Shown here: piece after piece, positions 1-8,100 of the stretch
Layout: each line of letters opens with the position of its first letter
How positions within the stretch are numbered: position 1 is the stretch's first letter
NCBI GenBank assembly: GCA_022774505.1
Contig: JALFLW010000101.1
Span: 1-55,012 of the forward strand
Origin: Lachnospiraceae bacterium
GTDB taxonomy: Bacteria > Bacillota > Clostridia > Lachnospirales > Lachnospiraceae
DNA length: 55,012 nucleotides
Direction of reading: 5' to 3'
Notes under the pieces: generated by a model
Database searches by the model: none
The model's input: only the letters and a program-made list of their open reading frames with translations
Told to the model about the DNA's origin: nothing
Program-made: the position numbers and the translations under genes

Positions 1-14
1 ATCCTTTTTTCATA

Positions 15-387
15 AAAAAGGGCAAAACCAGCGTTTTGCCCTCCAAGAATTGCTTCGCAATTCTCGTTGGATTCCCTCTACATTACGAGCATTTTCCTAT
101 ACACTAAAAAAGGGCAAAACCAGCGTTTTTCCCTCCAAGAATTGCTCCGCAATTCTCGTTGGATTTCCTCTACATTACGAGCATTTTCCTATACACTAAA
201 AAAGGGCAAAACCAGCGTTTTGCCCTCCAAGAATTGCTTCGCAATTCTCGTTGGCTTCCCACTATGTTACGAGCATTTTCCTATACACTAAAAAAGGGCA
301 AAACCAGCGTTTTGCCCTCCAAGAATTGCTTCGCAATTCTCGTTGGCTTCCCACTATGTTACGAGCATTTTCCTATACACTAAAATG
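15..387 (-). repeat. Four tandem 92-bp repeats, each with a terminator hairpin
   Basis: The motif GGGCAAAACC begins at 20, 112, 204 and 296, an exact 92-bp period. Each unit holds two inverted repeats: GGGCAAAAC/GTTTTGCCC with a 4-nt loop, and AGAATTGC/GCAATTCT with a 3-nt loop. Read on the minus strand, the first hairpin is followed by a run of T, so each unit resembles an intrinsic terminator. Units 3 and 4 are identical apart from the very end. Unit 2 has a one-base mismatch in the GC-rich stem (GTTTTTCCC) and an altered loop (TCC). The array lies downstream of the minus-strand esterase gene. As 92 is not a multiple of 3, reading frames through it are unlikely to be coding. Confidence 0.9.
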
Positions 388-418
388 AAAGAATCCACCC
401 TATTTCTATGATGGATTC
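382..418 (-). terminator. Terminator after the esterase gene
   Basis: Arms GAATCCATC and GGTGGATTC (410-418 and 391-399 on the minus strand) pair over 7 bp plus one outer pair with a mismatch, and TTTCATTTT follows. It sits about 20 bp past the esterase stop codon and immediately before the repeat array. Confidence 0.6.
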
Positions 419-440
419 TCTTATTATCATATTTATATCT

Positions 441-1796
441 CTATTTGAAACTCCTCGAAAGAAAATTAACCAAACCGTTCTTCCACACTTTGTCCTCATG
501 AGTGCCTCCCGGATAATAATACCACATATGATCTACTTGATTATCCATAAGTCTTTGGTGATAATTTAAAGGATTATTTCCAATCGTGGTATCTTTATCC
601 CCACTACATAAAAGAACTGTCTCCGGCTGATAACTACATCCATCAAGATTCAATATATCCATATCAAGACTTGGTGCCGCCGAAAAAGAGCCAATATAAT
701 TAAAATGATCTTTAATTCCAAATCCGAGACGCAATGCCTCCATTCCACCCATAGATAGTCCACACACTCCTGTATCTTCACGTTTTTCAGAAATTCCATA
801 ATTTTTTCTGACATATGGTTCCAAATCTGTCAAAAATTCCTTTTCAAACAGATTATATGCCTCAATATTTTCCTGCGACAACGAATTTCCCTCCGTTAGC
901 CCATCCTTTGGAACTACACTCGGAAGAATTGCTATTAAAGGTTTCAGCTCACCTGAAAATATCATATTACTAAGTATATTATTAATTGATAAATATTTCC
1001 ACTGACTTCTGTCACATCCAATTCCATGAATCATATATAAAACCGGATATTGTTTGGACGCATCATATTCTGGTGGAAGGTATACATAAGCCTCCCTATC
1101 AGCTCCCACGATCTCCGAATGATAACTGATGCTTTCTATCTTTCCTAATGTCACACCTTCCTGTTTTTTCGTATATTTTTTCATATCCGGATTAAAATAC
1201 TTTTCAAACGCTTCTTTACTTCCATTATTTTTTTGCTCCTCCCACTCTTTTTGTTCCGGAGTCAAAGAAACCTTAGGTGCAGCTGTCGGTTCATCTGATC
1301 CAACAACGGCTGGTGTTGATGACGGGGCTTGTGTTGTTATAGGTACTTCTGTCTCTACAGACTCTACAGGTGCCAGTGTTACCATAGGTGCCTCTGTCTT
1401 TTCCGAAATTGCAGGAATAACTGTCTGCTTCGGATTCTCAACCACCGGCGTTGCCGTTATCGCTACCATCTTCTTGTTTTCCTTAACCTGAACGCTACAA
1501 ATATATTTTTTCTTTCGAACCCTGGCAATAATCTGTGTTTTTCCCACTTTTTTTCCAGTAACGATTCCTCTTTTATTAACCGAGGCAATCCTCTTGTTCC
1601 TGGAACTCCACTTAACTTTCTGAGAAGTGTTTTTCATCCACATTTTTTTCTTTTGTCCTACTTTGAGAACAAACTTTTTACAGCTTAAAACCGGTTTTCT
1701 CTTTGCCTCCACTCCATGATTCGCAACGCCTAAAACAAACATTCCGGCGATGAAACAAACCAATAATGATTTTCTTAGATATTTCTTTTCACCCAT
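441..1796 (-). CDS. Secreted Ig-like domain esterase (CE1/esterase D type)
   Basis: 451 residues. Residues 1-30 form a signal peptide or anchor (basic start, hydrophobic core, then VEA). Residues about 35-105 resemble a bacterial Ig-like (Big_2) domain, with the typical lysine-rich WSS-x-N-x-x-IASV and G-x-V-T-G-K-K pattern. A Thr/Pro/Glu-rich linker follows to about residue 190. The C-terminal half is an alpha/beta-hydrolase of the esterase D / feruloyl and acetylxylan esterase fold: nucleophile Ser348 in GLSMGG, probable acid Asp400 or Asp402 in SGDKD, and catalytic His433 in GGTHEDKVW. It probably removes acyl or feruloyl groups from polysaccharides at the cell surface, but the substrate is not shown by the sequence. 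A strong AGGAGG site (1804-1809) precedes the ATG. It is divergent from an AraC regulator, its likely controller. Confidence 0.85.
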   Translation of the reverse strand: MGEKKYLRKSLLVCFIAGMFVLGVANHGVEAKRKPVLSCKKFVLKVGQKKKMWMKNTSQKVKWSSRNKRIASVNKRGIVTGKKVGKTQIIARVRKKKYICSVQVKENKKMVAITATPVVENPKQTVIPAISEKTEAPMVTLAPVESVETEVPITTQAPSSTPAVVGSDEPTAAPKVSLTPEQKEWEEQKNNGSKEAFEKYFNPDMKKYTKKQEGVTLGKIESISYHSEIVGADREAYVYLPPEYDASKQYPVLYMIHGIGCDRSQWKYLSINNILSNMIFSGELKPLIAILPSVVPKDGLTEGNSLSQENIEAYNLFEKEFLTDLEPYVRKNYGISEKREDTGVCGLSMGGMEALRLGFGIKDHFNYIGSFSAAPSLDMDILNLDGCSYQPETVLLCSGDKDTTIGNNPLNYHQRLMDNQVDHMWYYYPGGTHEDKVWKNGLVNFLSRSFK

Positions 1797-1933
1797 TTTG
1801 ATTCCTCCTAATAAATCGCATTTTATGCTTGACAGCTCTATAAAAGGAGAATAGCATATTAATCAATATATTACTATATGATTTAGCGACTTCAACATAT
1901 ATTATAACGACTTTTTTTGAAAGGAATCATTTT

Positions 1934-2815
1934 ATGAAATCAGAAAATTATATTATCGGTTCTTTAACTAACACCCCCACTTTTTCCCTAGCTGGAGAAG
2001 TTCACGTTCCAGCCCCGAACAAACACTTTCAAAGATCGTCTGAAGACTGGATTCTATACATTATTACGGATGGCAGAATGAAGATCACAGAAGTCGAGAA
2101 ACAATATACGCTAACCGCGGGAGATATCATGATATTTTCTCCCGGAAAACATCATTTTGGTCATCCGGTCAATGAACGTATTGATTATTATTATATTCAT
2201 TTTTTTTGGAACGGTTTACACGATATTTCTATGTCCAAAGAACAGTATATCCAACATAAGACAAAACGTCATCAAATTTCTTCCATCCACTCCGAGTCTT
2301 CTGAACCTTTCCTGTTGCCAAAATATTTTCATCCCTCCCAAACCTCTTTTAATGAAATTTTAGAGCAGACACATCTGCTTCTAAAAAACTCCACAAAAGA
2401 TTTTATTTATCAGCAAAGCAAAAATAATGCCCTGTTACTTTTACTGTTAATATTGATGGCACAAACTGAATTCACCCGTATCTTATATACAGAATCCAGC
2501 AAAGCATCATTACCACTCCTGATATTAGATTTTTTAAAGATAAATTATTCCAATAAAATTACCAGCACATTATTAGAACAACACTTTCATCATAATTTTG
2601 ACTATATGAATCGCAGATTTAAACAATATACCGGAACTACCATCTTTGCTTTTTTAGAAAAATACCGGATTGAACAAGGAAAAAAGCTATTGAAAAGCCA
2701 ACAATTTACGATATCAGAAATCGCTGATTCCCTTGGATTTTGTAACGCTTTTTACTTCAGCAAAGTATTTAAAAAACATGAGCATATTACCCCAAAGGAA
2801 TACCAGCATATATGA
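1934..2815 (+). CDS. AraC-family transcriptional regulator
   Basis: 293 residues, the usual AraC length. The N-terminal half has a cupin-type sensor domain (YIITDGRMKITE, then a GDIMIFSPG-x-x-H strand). The last 100 residues hold the two helix-turn-helix motifs, ending with ISEIADSLGF, YFSKVFKKH and the ITPKEY signature. These regulators commonly sense a sugar and activate a neighbouring transport or hydrolase gene. The only candidate here is the divergent esterase, 137 bp away across an AT-rich region, so regulation of that gene is inferred. The start has an AAAGGAA site 8-14 bp upstream. The ligand is unknown. Confidence 0.9.
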   Translation: MKSENYIIGSLTNTPTFSLAGEVHVPAPNKHFQRSSEDWILYIITDGRMKITEVEKQYTLTAGDIMIFSPGKHHFGHPVNERIDYYYIHFFWNGLHDISMSKEQYIQHKTKRHQISSIHSESSEPFLLPKYFHPSQTSFNEILEQTHLLLKNSTKDFIYQQSKNNALLLLLLILMAQTEFTRILYTESSKASLPLLILDFLKINYSNKITSTLLEQHFHHNFDYMNRRFKQYTGTTIFAFLEKYRIEQGKKLLKSQQFTISEIADSLGFCNAFYFSKVFKKHEHITPKEYQHI

Positions 2816-2837
2816 TTTTTCCGACCATCTATCCCAT

Positions 2838-3293
2838 TCACGAATGGCAAATTTCCTCCGAATCCAACATAACAGTAAAAGGACCATCATTTAACAGGGA
2901 TACCTTCATATCCGCCCCAAACACTCCGGCTCCCACTTCAAAGCCTTTGTCCCGCAGACTCTTTAATACATATTCATACAGCTTCTCTGCCAGTTGTGGA
3001 TTGCCCGCTTTTACAAAGGATGGTCTGTTTCCTTTACGGCAGTCTGCATACAGGGTAAACTGGGATACTACGAGAAAGTTTCCACCCACGTCGGTGATCG
3101 ACTTATTCGTTTTCCCATTTTCATCCTCAAAGATCCGAAGCTTCACCATCTTATTGATCATCTTGTCAGCAATTTCTGTGGTGTCCTCCTCAGCTACACC
3201 CACAAACACAAGAAAGCCGAGACCAACACTTCCTGTGATCTGTCCATCAACGGCAACAGATGCTTCTCTCACTCTCTGAATCAATAATTTCAT
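2838..3293 (-). CDS. dtd: D-aminoacyl-tRNA deacylase
   Basis: 151 residues from the ATG at 3293, chosen because GGAGG lies 7 bp upstream and the family N-terminus is MKLLIQRV. The open frame continues five codons further upstream. Two conserved active-site motifs are visible: SQFTLYADCRKGNRPSF and the C-terminal NDGPFTV (the Gly-Pro motif that rejects L-aminoacyl groups). The enzyme hydrolyses D-aminoacyl and glycyl mischarged tRNAs in the cytoplasm. The gene follows a decayed acetyltransferase and ends 22 bp from the convergent AraC gene. Confidence 0.95.
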   Translation of the reverse strand: MKLLIQRVREASVAVDGQITGSVGLGFLVFVGVAEEDTTEIADKMINKMVKLRIFEDENGKTNKSITDVGGNFLVVSQFTLYADCRKGNRPSFVKAGNPQLAEKLYEYVLKSLRDKGFEVGAGVFGADMKVSLLNDGPFTVMLDSEEICHS

Positions 3294-3315
3294 ATGTATA
3301 TCCTCCATGGTATAT

Positions 3316-3508
3316 TTATGACAGAGGTGGCTGCTTTCTCATATATACAAAAGAAAGACCTTCTTCCCCTTTTTGTTCTTTCACACTTTCATATCCCATT
3401 TTCTCACATAATCGGATATTAATCCAGCTTTTTGTGCAAGTGATACAACTCCTGCACATTGCTTATATCCGCCCGGTATATTTTCATATGATCCAATCTG
3501 CCTTTCAT
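3316..3508 (-). pseudogene. GNAT acetyltransferase remnant with internal deletion
   Basis: Reading the minus strand from ATG at 3487 (or 3508) gives MKIYRADISNVQELYHLHKK, a typical GNAT N-terminus, and then a TAA stop. In another frame, starting at the same point (AAAAAGCTGG), the sequence continues as INIRLCEKMGYESVKEQ and ends FVYMRKQPPLS at a stop (3316-3318), a typical GNAT C-terminal beta-strand region. The central acetyl-CoA-binding part, roughly 100 residues, is absent. The simplest reading is an internal deletion that fused both ends out of frame. Homology is judged by eye only. Confidence 0.6.
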
Positions 3509-3530
3509 ACGCTGTACTATAAAACAGCAA

Positions 3531-3566
3531 AGTGCAAAGTGTACCATCTACCGTACACTTTGCACT
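3531..3566 (-). terminator. Terminator of the gltB-gltD operon
   Basis: A perfect 14-bp inverted repeat (AGTGCAAAGTGTAC and its complement, 8-nt loop) lies 35 bp past the gltD stop codon. On the minus strand it is followed by TTGCTGTTTT. A second short palindrome (TTCCGG/CCGGAA, 3576-3595) lies between it and gltD. Confidence 0.75.
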
Positions 3567-3601
3567 CCCCTATATTTCCGGATATATTTCCGGAAACTGT
3601 T

Positions 3602-5083
3602 TTAATCCAGATTCGTATATCCCATCAGGAACTGATCCACCTCTTTAGCCACATGGCGTCCCTCATTGATTCCCCATACGACTAACGACTGACCACGATG
3701 CATATCACCTGCCGTGAATACTTTATCAACATTCGTTTTAAACTCTCCCGGAGCTGTCTCCACATTGGTACGGGCATTAAGCTTCACACCAAATGCCTTT
3801 GCCACATAATCCTGTGCTCCCAGAAAACCTGCTGCGATCAACACGACGTCTGCCGGCATCTCAAACTCACTTCCGGCCACCTCTGTCATATTCATACGGC
3901 CTGTCTTCGGATCTTTCTTGGCCTCCAGCTTTACAAGCTTCACTTTTTTAAGCCTGCCATTCTTGTCGGCGATAAATTCCTTAACCGTGGTCTGATAGAT
4001 GCGTGGATCGTGTCCAAAGACAGCAATCGCCTCCTCCTGACCATAATCCGTCTTGCAGACTCTCGGCCACTCCGGCCATGGATTGGATGCTGCCCGCTCA
4101 TCCGGGAGCTTTGGCATCATCTCGAGCTGAGTCACTGATTTTGCTCCCTGACGCACTGCTGTTCCCACACAGTCATTTCCGGTATCACCGCCACCAATGA
4201 CAATGACATGCTTTCCCTTTGTATCCACCCAGCCCTCTTTCTTTCCCGTGAGGACATGCTTTGTGGAACGTGTGAGAAAATCTACTGCAAAATAAATTCC
4301 TTCCGCTTCTCTTCCCTTTGCCTTGATATCACGCGGATTGGATGCTCCGCATGCAAGGATCACGCTGTCATATTCTTTCAACAGATCTGCTGCCTTTACA
4401 TCCTTGCCGATATCTGTGTTGACTACAAATTTTACGCCTTCTTCTTCCATCACTTTCTGCTTTCGGTCGATCACCCATTTTTCCAGCTTCATATTAGGAA
4501 TACCATACATCAAAAGTCCACCGATATGATCATTTCTCTCATAAACGGTAACCGAATGCCCTCGACGGTTCAGCTGATCTGCCGCTGCCAGTCCGGAAGG
4601 ACCGGATCCCACAATAGCAACCTTCTTTCCTGTACGCGTCTTTGGCGGCTGCGCCCCCATAAGATCATTCGCATAGCCATATTCAATGATCGCATTCTCA
4701 TTCGCTTTACAGGTAACCGGTGTGTCATTTAAACCACAGGTGCAGGCTGCCTCACAAAGTGCAGGACAGACTCTGGAAGTAAACTCCGGAAAATTATTTG
4801 TCTGACGCAGCATCTGCAATGCCTTTTTATAATTCCCGTGATATAAAAGATCATTCCATTCCGGTACCAGATTGTTAAGAGGGCAGCCGGAAGCCATACC
4901 GGCGATCATCATGCCCGACTGACAAAACGGAACACCGCAGTTCATACATCTCGCTGCCTGCTCTCTTCGATCTTTCTCACGCATTGGCGTATGAAATTCA
5001 TTAAAGTTCTTAATTCGTTCTAACGGCTCTACCGCCTGATTATTTTTTCGCTCATATTCTAAAAATCCCGTTGGTTTACCCAT
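3602..5083 (-). CDS. gltD: Glutamate synthase [NADPH] small (beta) subunit
   Basis: 493 residues from the ATG at 5083. AAAGGAG lies 7 bp upstream and MGKPTGFLEY is the family N-terminus. The N-terminal part has the cysteine clusters CMNCGVPFC and CPALCEAACTCG that bind [4Fe-4S] centres. Then comes the FAD Rossmann motif VAIVGSGPSGLAAAD and the NADPH motif VIVIGGGDTGNDC. A C-terminal AGD motif follows (VFTAGDMHRGQ). The subunit passes electrons from NADPH to the large subunit, which makes two glutamates from glutamine and 2-oxoglutarate. It starts 26 bp after gltB, so the two form one operon. Confidence 0.97.
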   Translation of the reverse strand: MGKPTGFLEYERKNNQAVEPLERIKNFNEFHTPMREKDRREQAARCMNCGVPFCQSGMMIAGMASGCPLNNLVPEWNDLLYHGNYKKALQMLRQTNNFPEFTSRVCPALCEAACTCGLNDTPVTCKANENAIIEYGYANDLMGAQPPKTRTGKKVAIVGSGPSGLAAADQLNRRGHSVTVYERNDHIGGLLMYGIPNMKLEKWVIDRKQKVMEEEGVKFVVNTDIGKDVKAADLLKEYDSVILACGASNPRDIKAKGREAEGIYFAVDFLTRSTKHVLTGKKEGWVDTKGKHVIVIGGGDTGNDCVGTAVRQGAKSVTQLEMMPKLPDERAASNPWPEWPRVCKTDYGQEEAIAVFGHDPRIYQTTVKEFIADKNGRLKKVKLVKLEAKKDPKTGRMNMTEVAGSEFEMPADVVLIAAGFLGAQDYVAKAFGVKLNARTNVETAPGEFKTNVDKVFTAGDMHRGQSLVVWGINEGRHVAKEVDQFLMGYTNLD

Positions 5084-5109
5084 GTCGATTCTCCTTTCCA
5101 AACAAAAGC

Positions 5110-8100
5110 TTATTTATTTTTATGCTCGTAAAATGCCTCAATCTGTGCCTGTTCATAACTGAGACCATGCTCTTCCATTTGAGCGATCAGCTGCAGCATA
5201 TGAGCATAGTCATAAGAAATAATCTTCTTGAATTTTGGAAGATATTCACTAAAGTCGTCAAGGATCATCCTGCCTTTCTCCGAGCCTGTAGCCTCTACAT
5301 GCTCCTCGATCATCTCTTTCAGCTCCAATACATCATATTTATCAGTGATCGGTTCTGAAGATACCAATTCTTTGTTTAATTTCAAATAAAGATTACTATC
5401 TTCATCAAGTACATAGGCAACACCGCCGCTCATACCTGCAGCAAAGTTCTTTCCTGTCGGACCAAGGACAACCACACGTCCACCTGTCATATATTCACAG
5501 CCATGGTCACCAACACCCTCTACCACTGCATAAGCTCCTGAATTTCTGACGCAGAAACGCTCTCCCGCAATACCGTTGATAAATGCTTTACCGCTTGTTG
5601 CACCATAGAGAGCAACATTACCAACGATGATATTCTCCTCCGCCTTAAAACGGCTTTTCTTTGGCGGATATACGACAATCTTTCCACCGGAAAGTCCCTT
5701 TCCAAGATAATCATTGGAATCTCCCTCGATTTCCAGCGTCAATCCCTTCGGAATAAATGCTCCAAAGCTCTGTCCGCCACTTCCGTCACACTTCACGGTA
5801 ATAGTATCCTCTGCTAATTTATCACTGAATTTCTTCGTCACTTCCGAACCAAGGATAGTTCCCAGAGAACGGTTGATATTATCGATCTTCACTTCAATCC
5901 TTGCTTTTTCTCCTGTTTCCAGAGCTTTTTTGAGTTTCGGAAGAAATACCTTCTCATCAATGGTCTTTTCCAGCTCAAAATCATATTTATCCTTTGGATT
6001 AAATTTATTATCCTTGCGCATTCCGGCAAAGGTCGGATCCAGTATCTTGGACAGATCTACGCGCTTTGCATATTCTGCCGCCTCTCCTGTCAGCTCTTTT
6101 CTCTGAAGCAGATCTACACGTCCAATAAGATCATCCAGCTTGCGGACACCCAAAGCAGCCATATATTCACGGAGCTCACTGGCAATAAATCTCATGAAAT
6201 TCTCCACATACTCCGGCTTACCACGGAATCTTTTACGCAGTTCCGGATTCTGTGTTGCCACACCAACCGGACATGTATCCAGATTGCAGACACGCATCAT
6301 CACACATCCCATTGTGATCAACGGAGCCGTTGCAAAACCAAATTCCTCTGCACCAAGCATCGCAGCAATCGCTACATCACGGCCTGTCATCAGTTTACCG
6401 TCCGTTTCAATGCGGACACGGGAACGAAGACCATTCATGATCAATGTCTGATGGGTCTCTGCAAGACCAAGCTCCCAAGGAAGACCTGCATTATATATAG
6501 AACTCTTAGGTGCAGCACCGGTACCACCGTCATATCCGGATATCAGGATAACCGCTGCACCGGCTTTTGCCACACCTGCTGCAACAGTTCCCACTCCGGC
6601 TTCTGATACAAGCTTTACGGAAATTCTCGCATCTTTGTTGCTGTTTTTCAGATCATAGATCAGCTGTGCCAGATCCTCGATAGAATAAATATCATGATGC
6701 GGTGGTGGTGAGATGAGACTTACTCCCGGAGTAGAATGACGTGTCTTTGCTACCCAAGGATATACTTTTCCTCCCGGAAGATGACCACCCTCTCCCGGCT
6801 TTGCTCCCTGTGCCATTTTGATCTGAATCTCCTTGGCACTGACAAGATAACGGGAAGTAACACCGAAACGTCCGGAAGCCACCTGCTTGATTGCAGAGCA
6901 TCTATCTACATCAGATCCTGCTGTCTCCAATCTCTCCAGACTCTCACCACCCTCACCACTGTTTGATTTGCCGTGAAGATGATTCATTGCGATCGCGAGT
7001 GTTTCATGTGCTTCCTGAGAAATAGAACCATAAGACATAGCACCTGTCTTAAATCTCTGTACGATCTCATCCACACTCTCGACCTGATCGAGGCTGATCC
7101 CTTTCTTTGGATATTTAAAATCAAGAAGACTTCTTAATGTAACCTGTTTTTCTTTCTCGTCTATGCATTTTGAATACTGCTTAAATAATTCATAATTTCC
7201 GGTCCAGGTTGCCTGCTGAAGCAGATGAATCGTTTCAGGATTGTACAAATGTTCCTCCTGATGACCTCTTTCCTTATGCTGACCCCTGTTTTCCAGATTC
7301 AGATCAACTGTCAGATCCAGAGGATCAAAAGCACGACTATGCTGCTCATCGATCTGCTTCTCAATATCCTCCAGCGTCACACCGCCCACCCGGCTTACCG
7401 TATCCGGGAAATATGTCTCGATCACTTCCTTGGAAATGCCGATAGCTTCAAAGATTTTTGAACCCTGATATGACTGGATCGTAGAAATTCCCATTTTGGA
7501 AGCAATCTTTACAATGCCATGCAGCACTGCATTATCGTAATCACTGACAGCCGCATAATAGTCCTTATCTAACATTCCGTTATTAATAAGCTCATGTATC
7601 GTCTCATGGGCAAGATATGGATTGACTGCACTGGCACCATAACCGAGAAGTGTTGCAAAATGATGTACCTCTCTTGGCTCTGCTGTCTCCAGGATCACAG
7701 ACATACTTGTTCTTCTCTTGGTTGTAACCAGATGCTGCTGCAGAGTAGAAACGGCCAGCAGAGAAGGGATCGGCATATGGAACTCATCTACATCACGGTC
7801 ACTTAAGATCAAAATATTGCAGCCTTCCTTATGAGCACGGTCTGCCTCCAGGCAAAGATGATCCAGTGCTTTCTTCAGGGAAGTGTTCTTATAATAAGTA
7901 ATTGGAAGAACTTCACACTTGAAACCATCCTTGTCCATATTTTTGATCTTCAAAAGATCTGTATCATTGAGGATCGGGTTATGGATCTTCAATACCTTGC
8001 AATTCTCTCCCTTTTCCTCCAGAAGGTTTCCATCCTCTCCTATATAAACGCTGGTGGAGGTTACGATCTCCTCACGGATCGCATCGATCGGAGGGTTTGT

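Noticed and set aside
67-383. Two 74-residue open frames in the left-edge repeat array
   Set aside because: They are translations of the 92-bp repeats; the unit is not a multiple of 3 and both frames repeat the same peptide fragments in shifted register.
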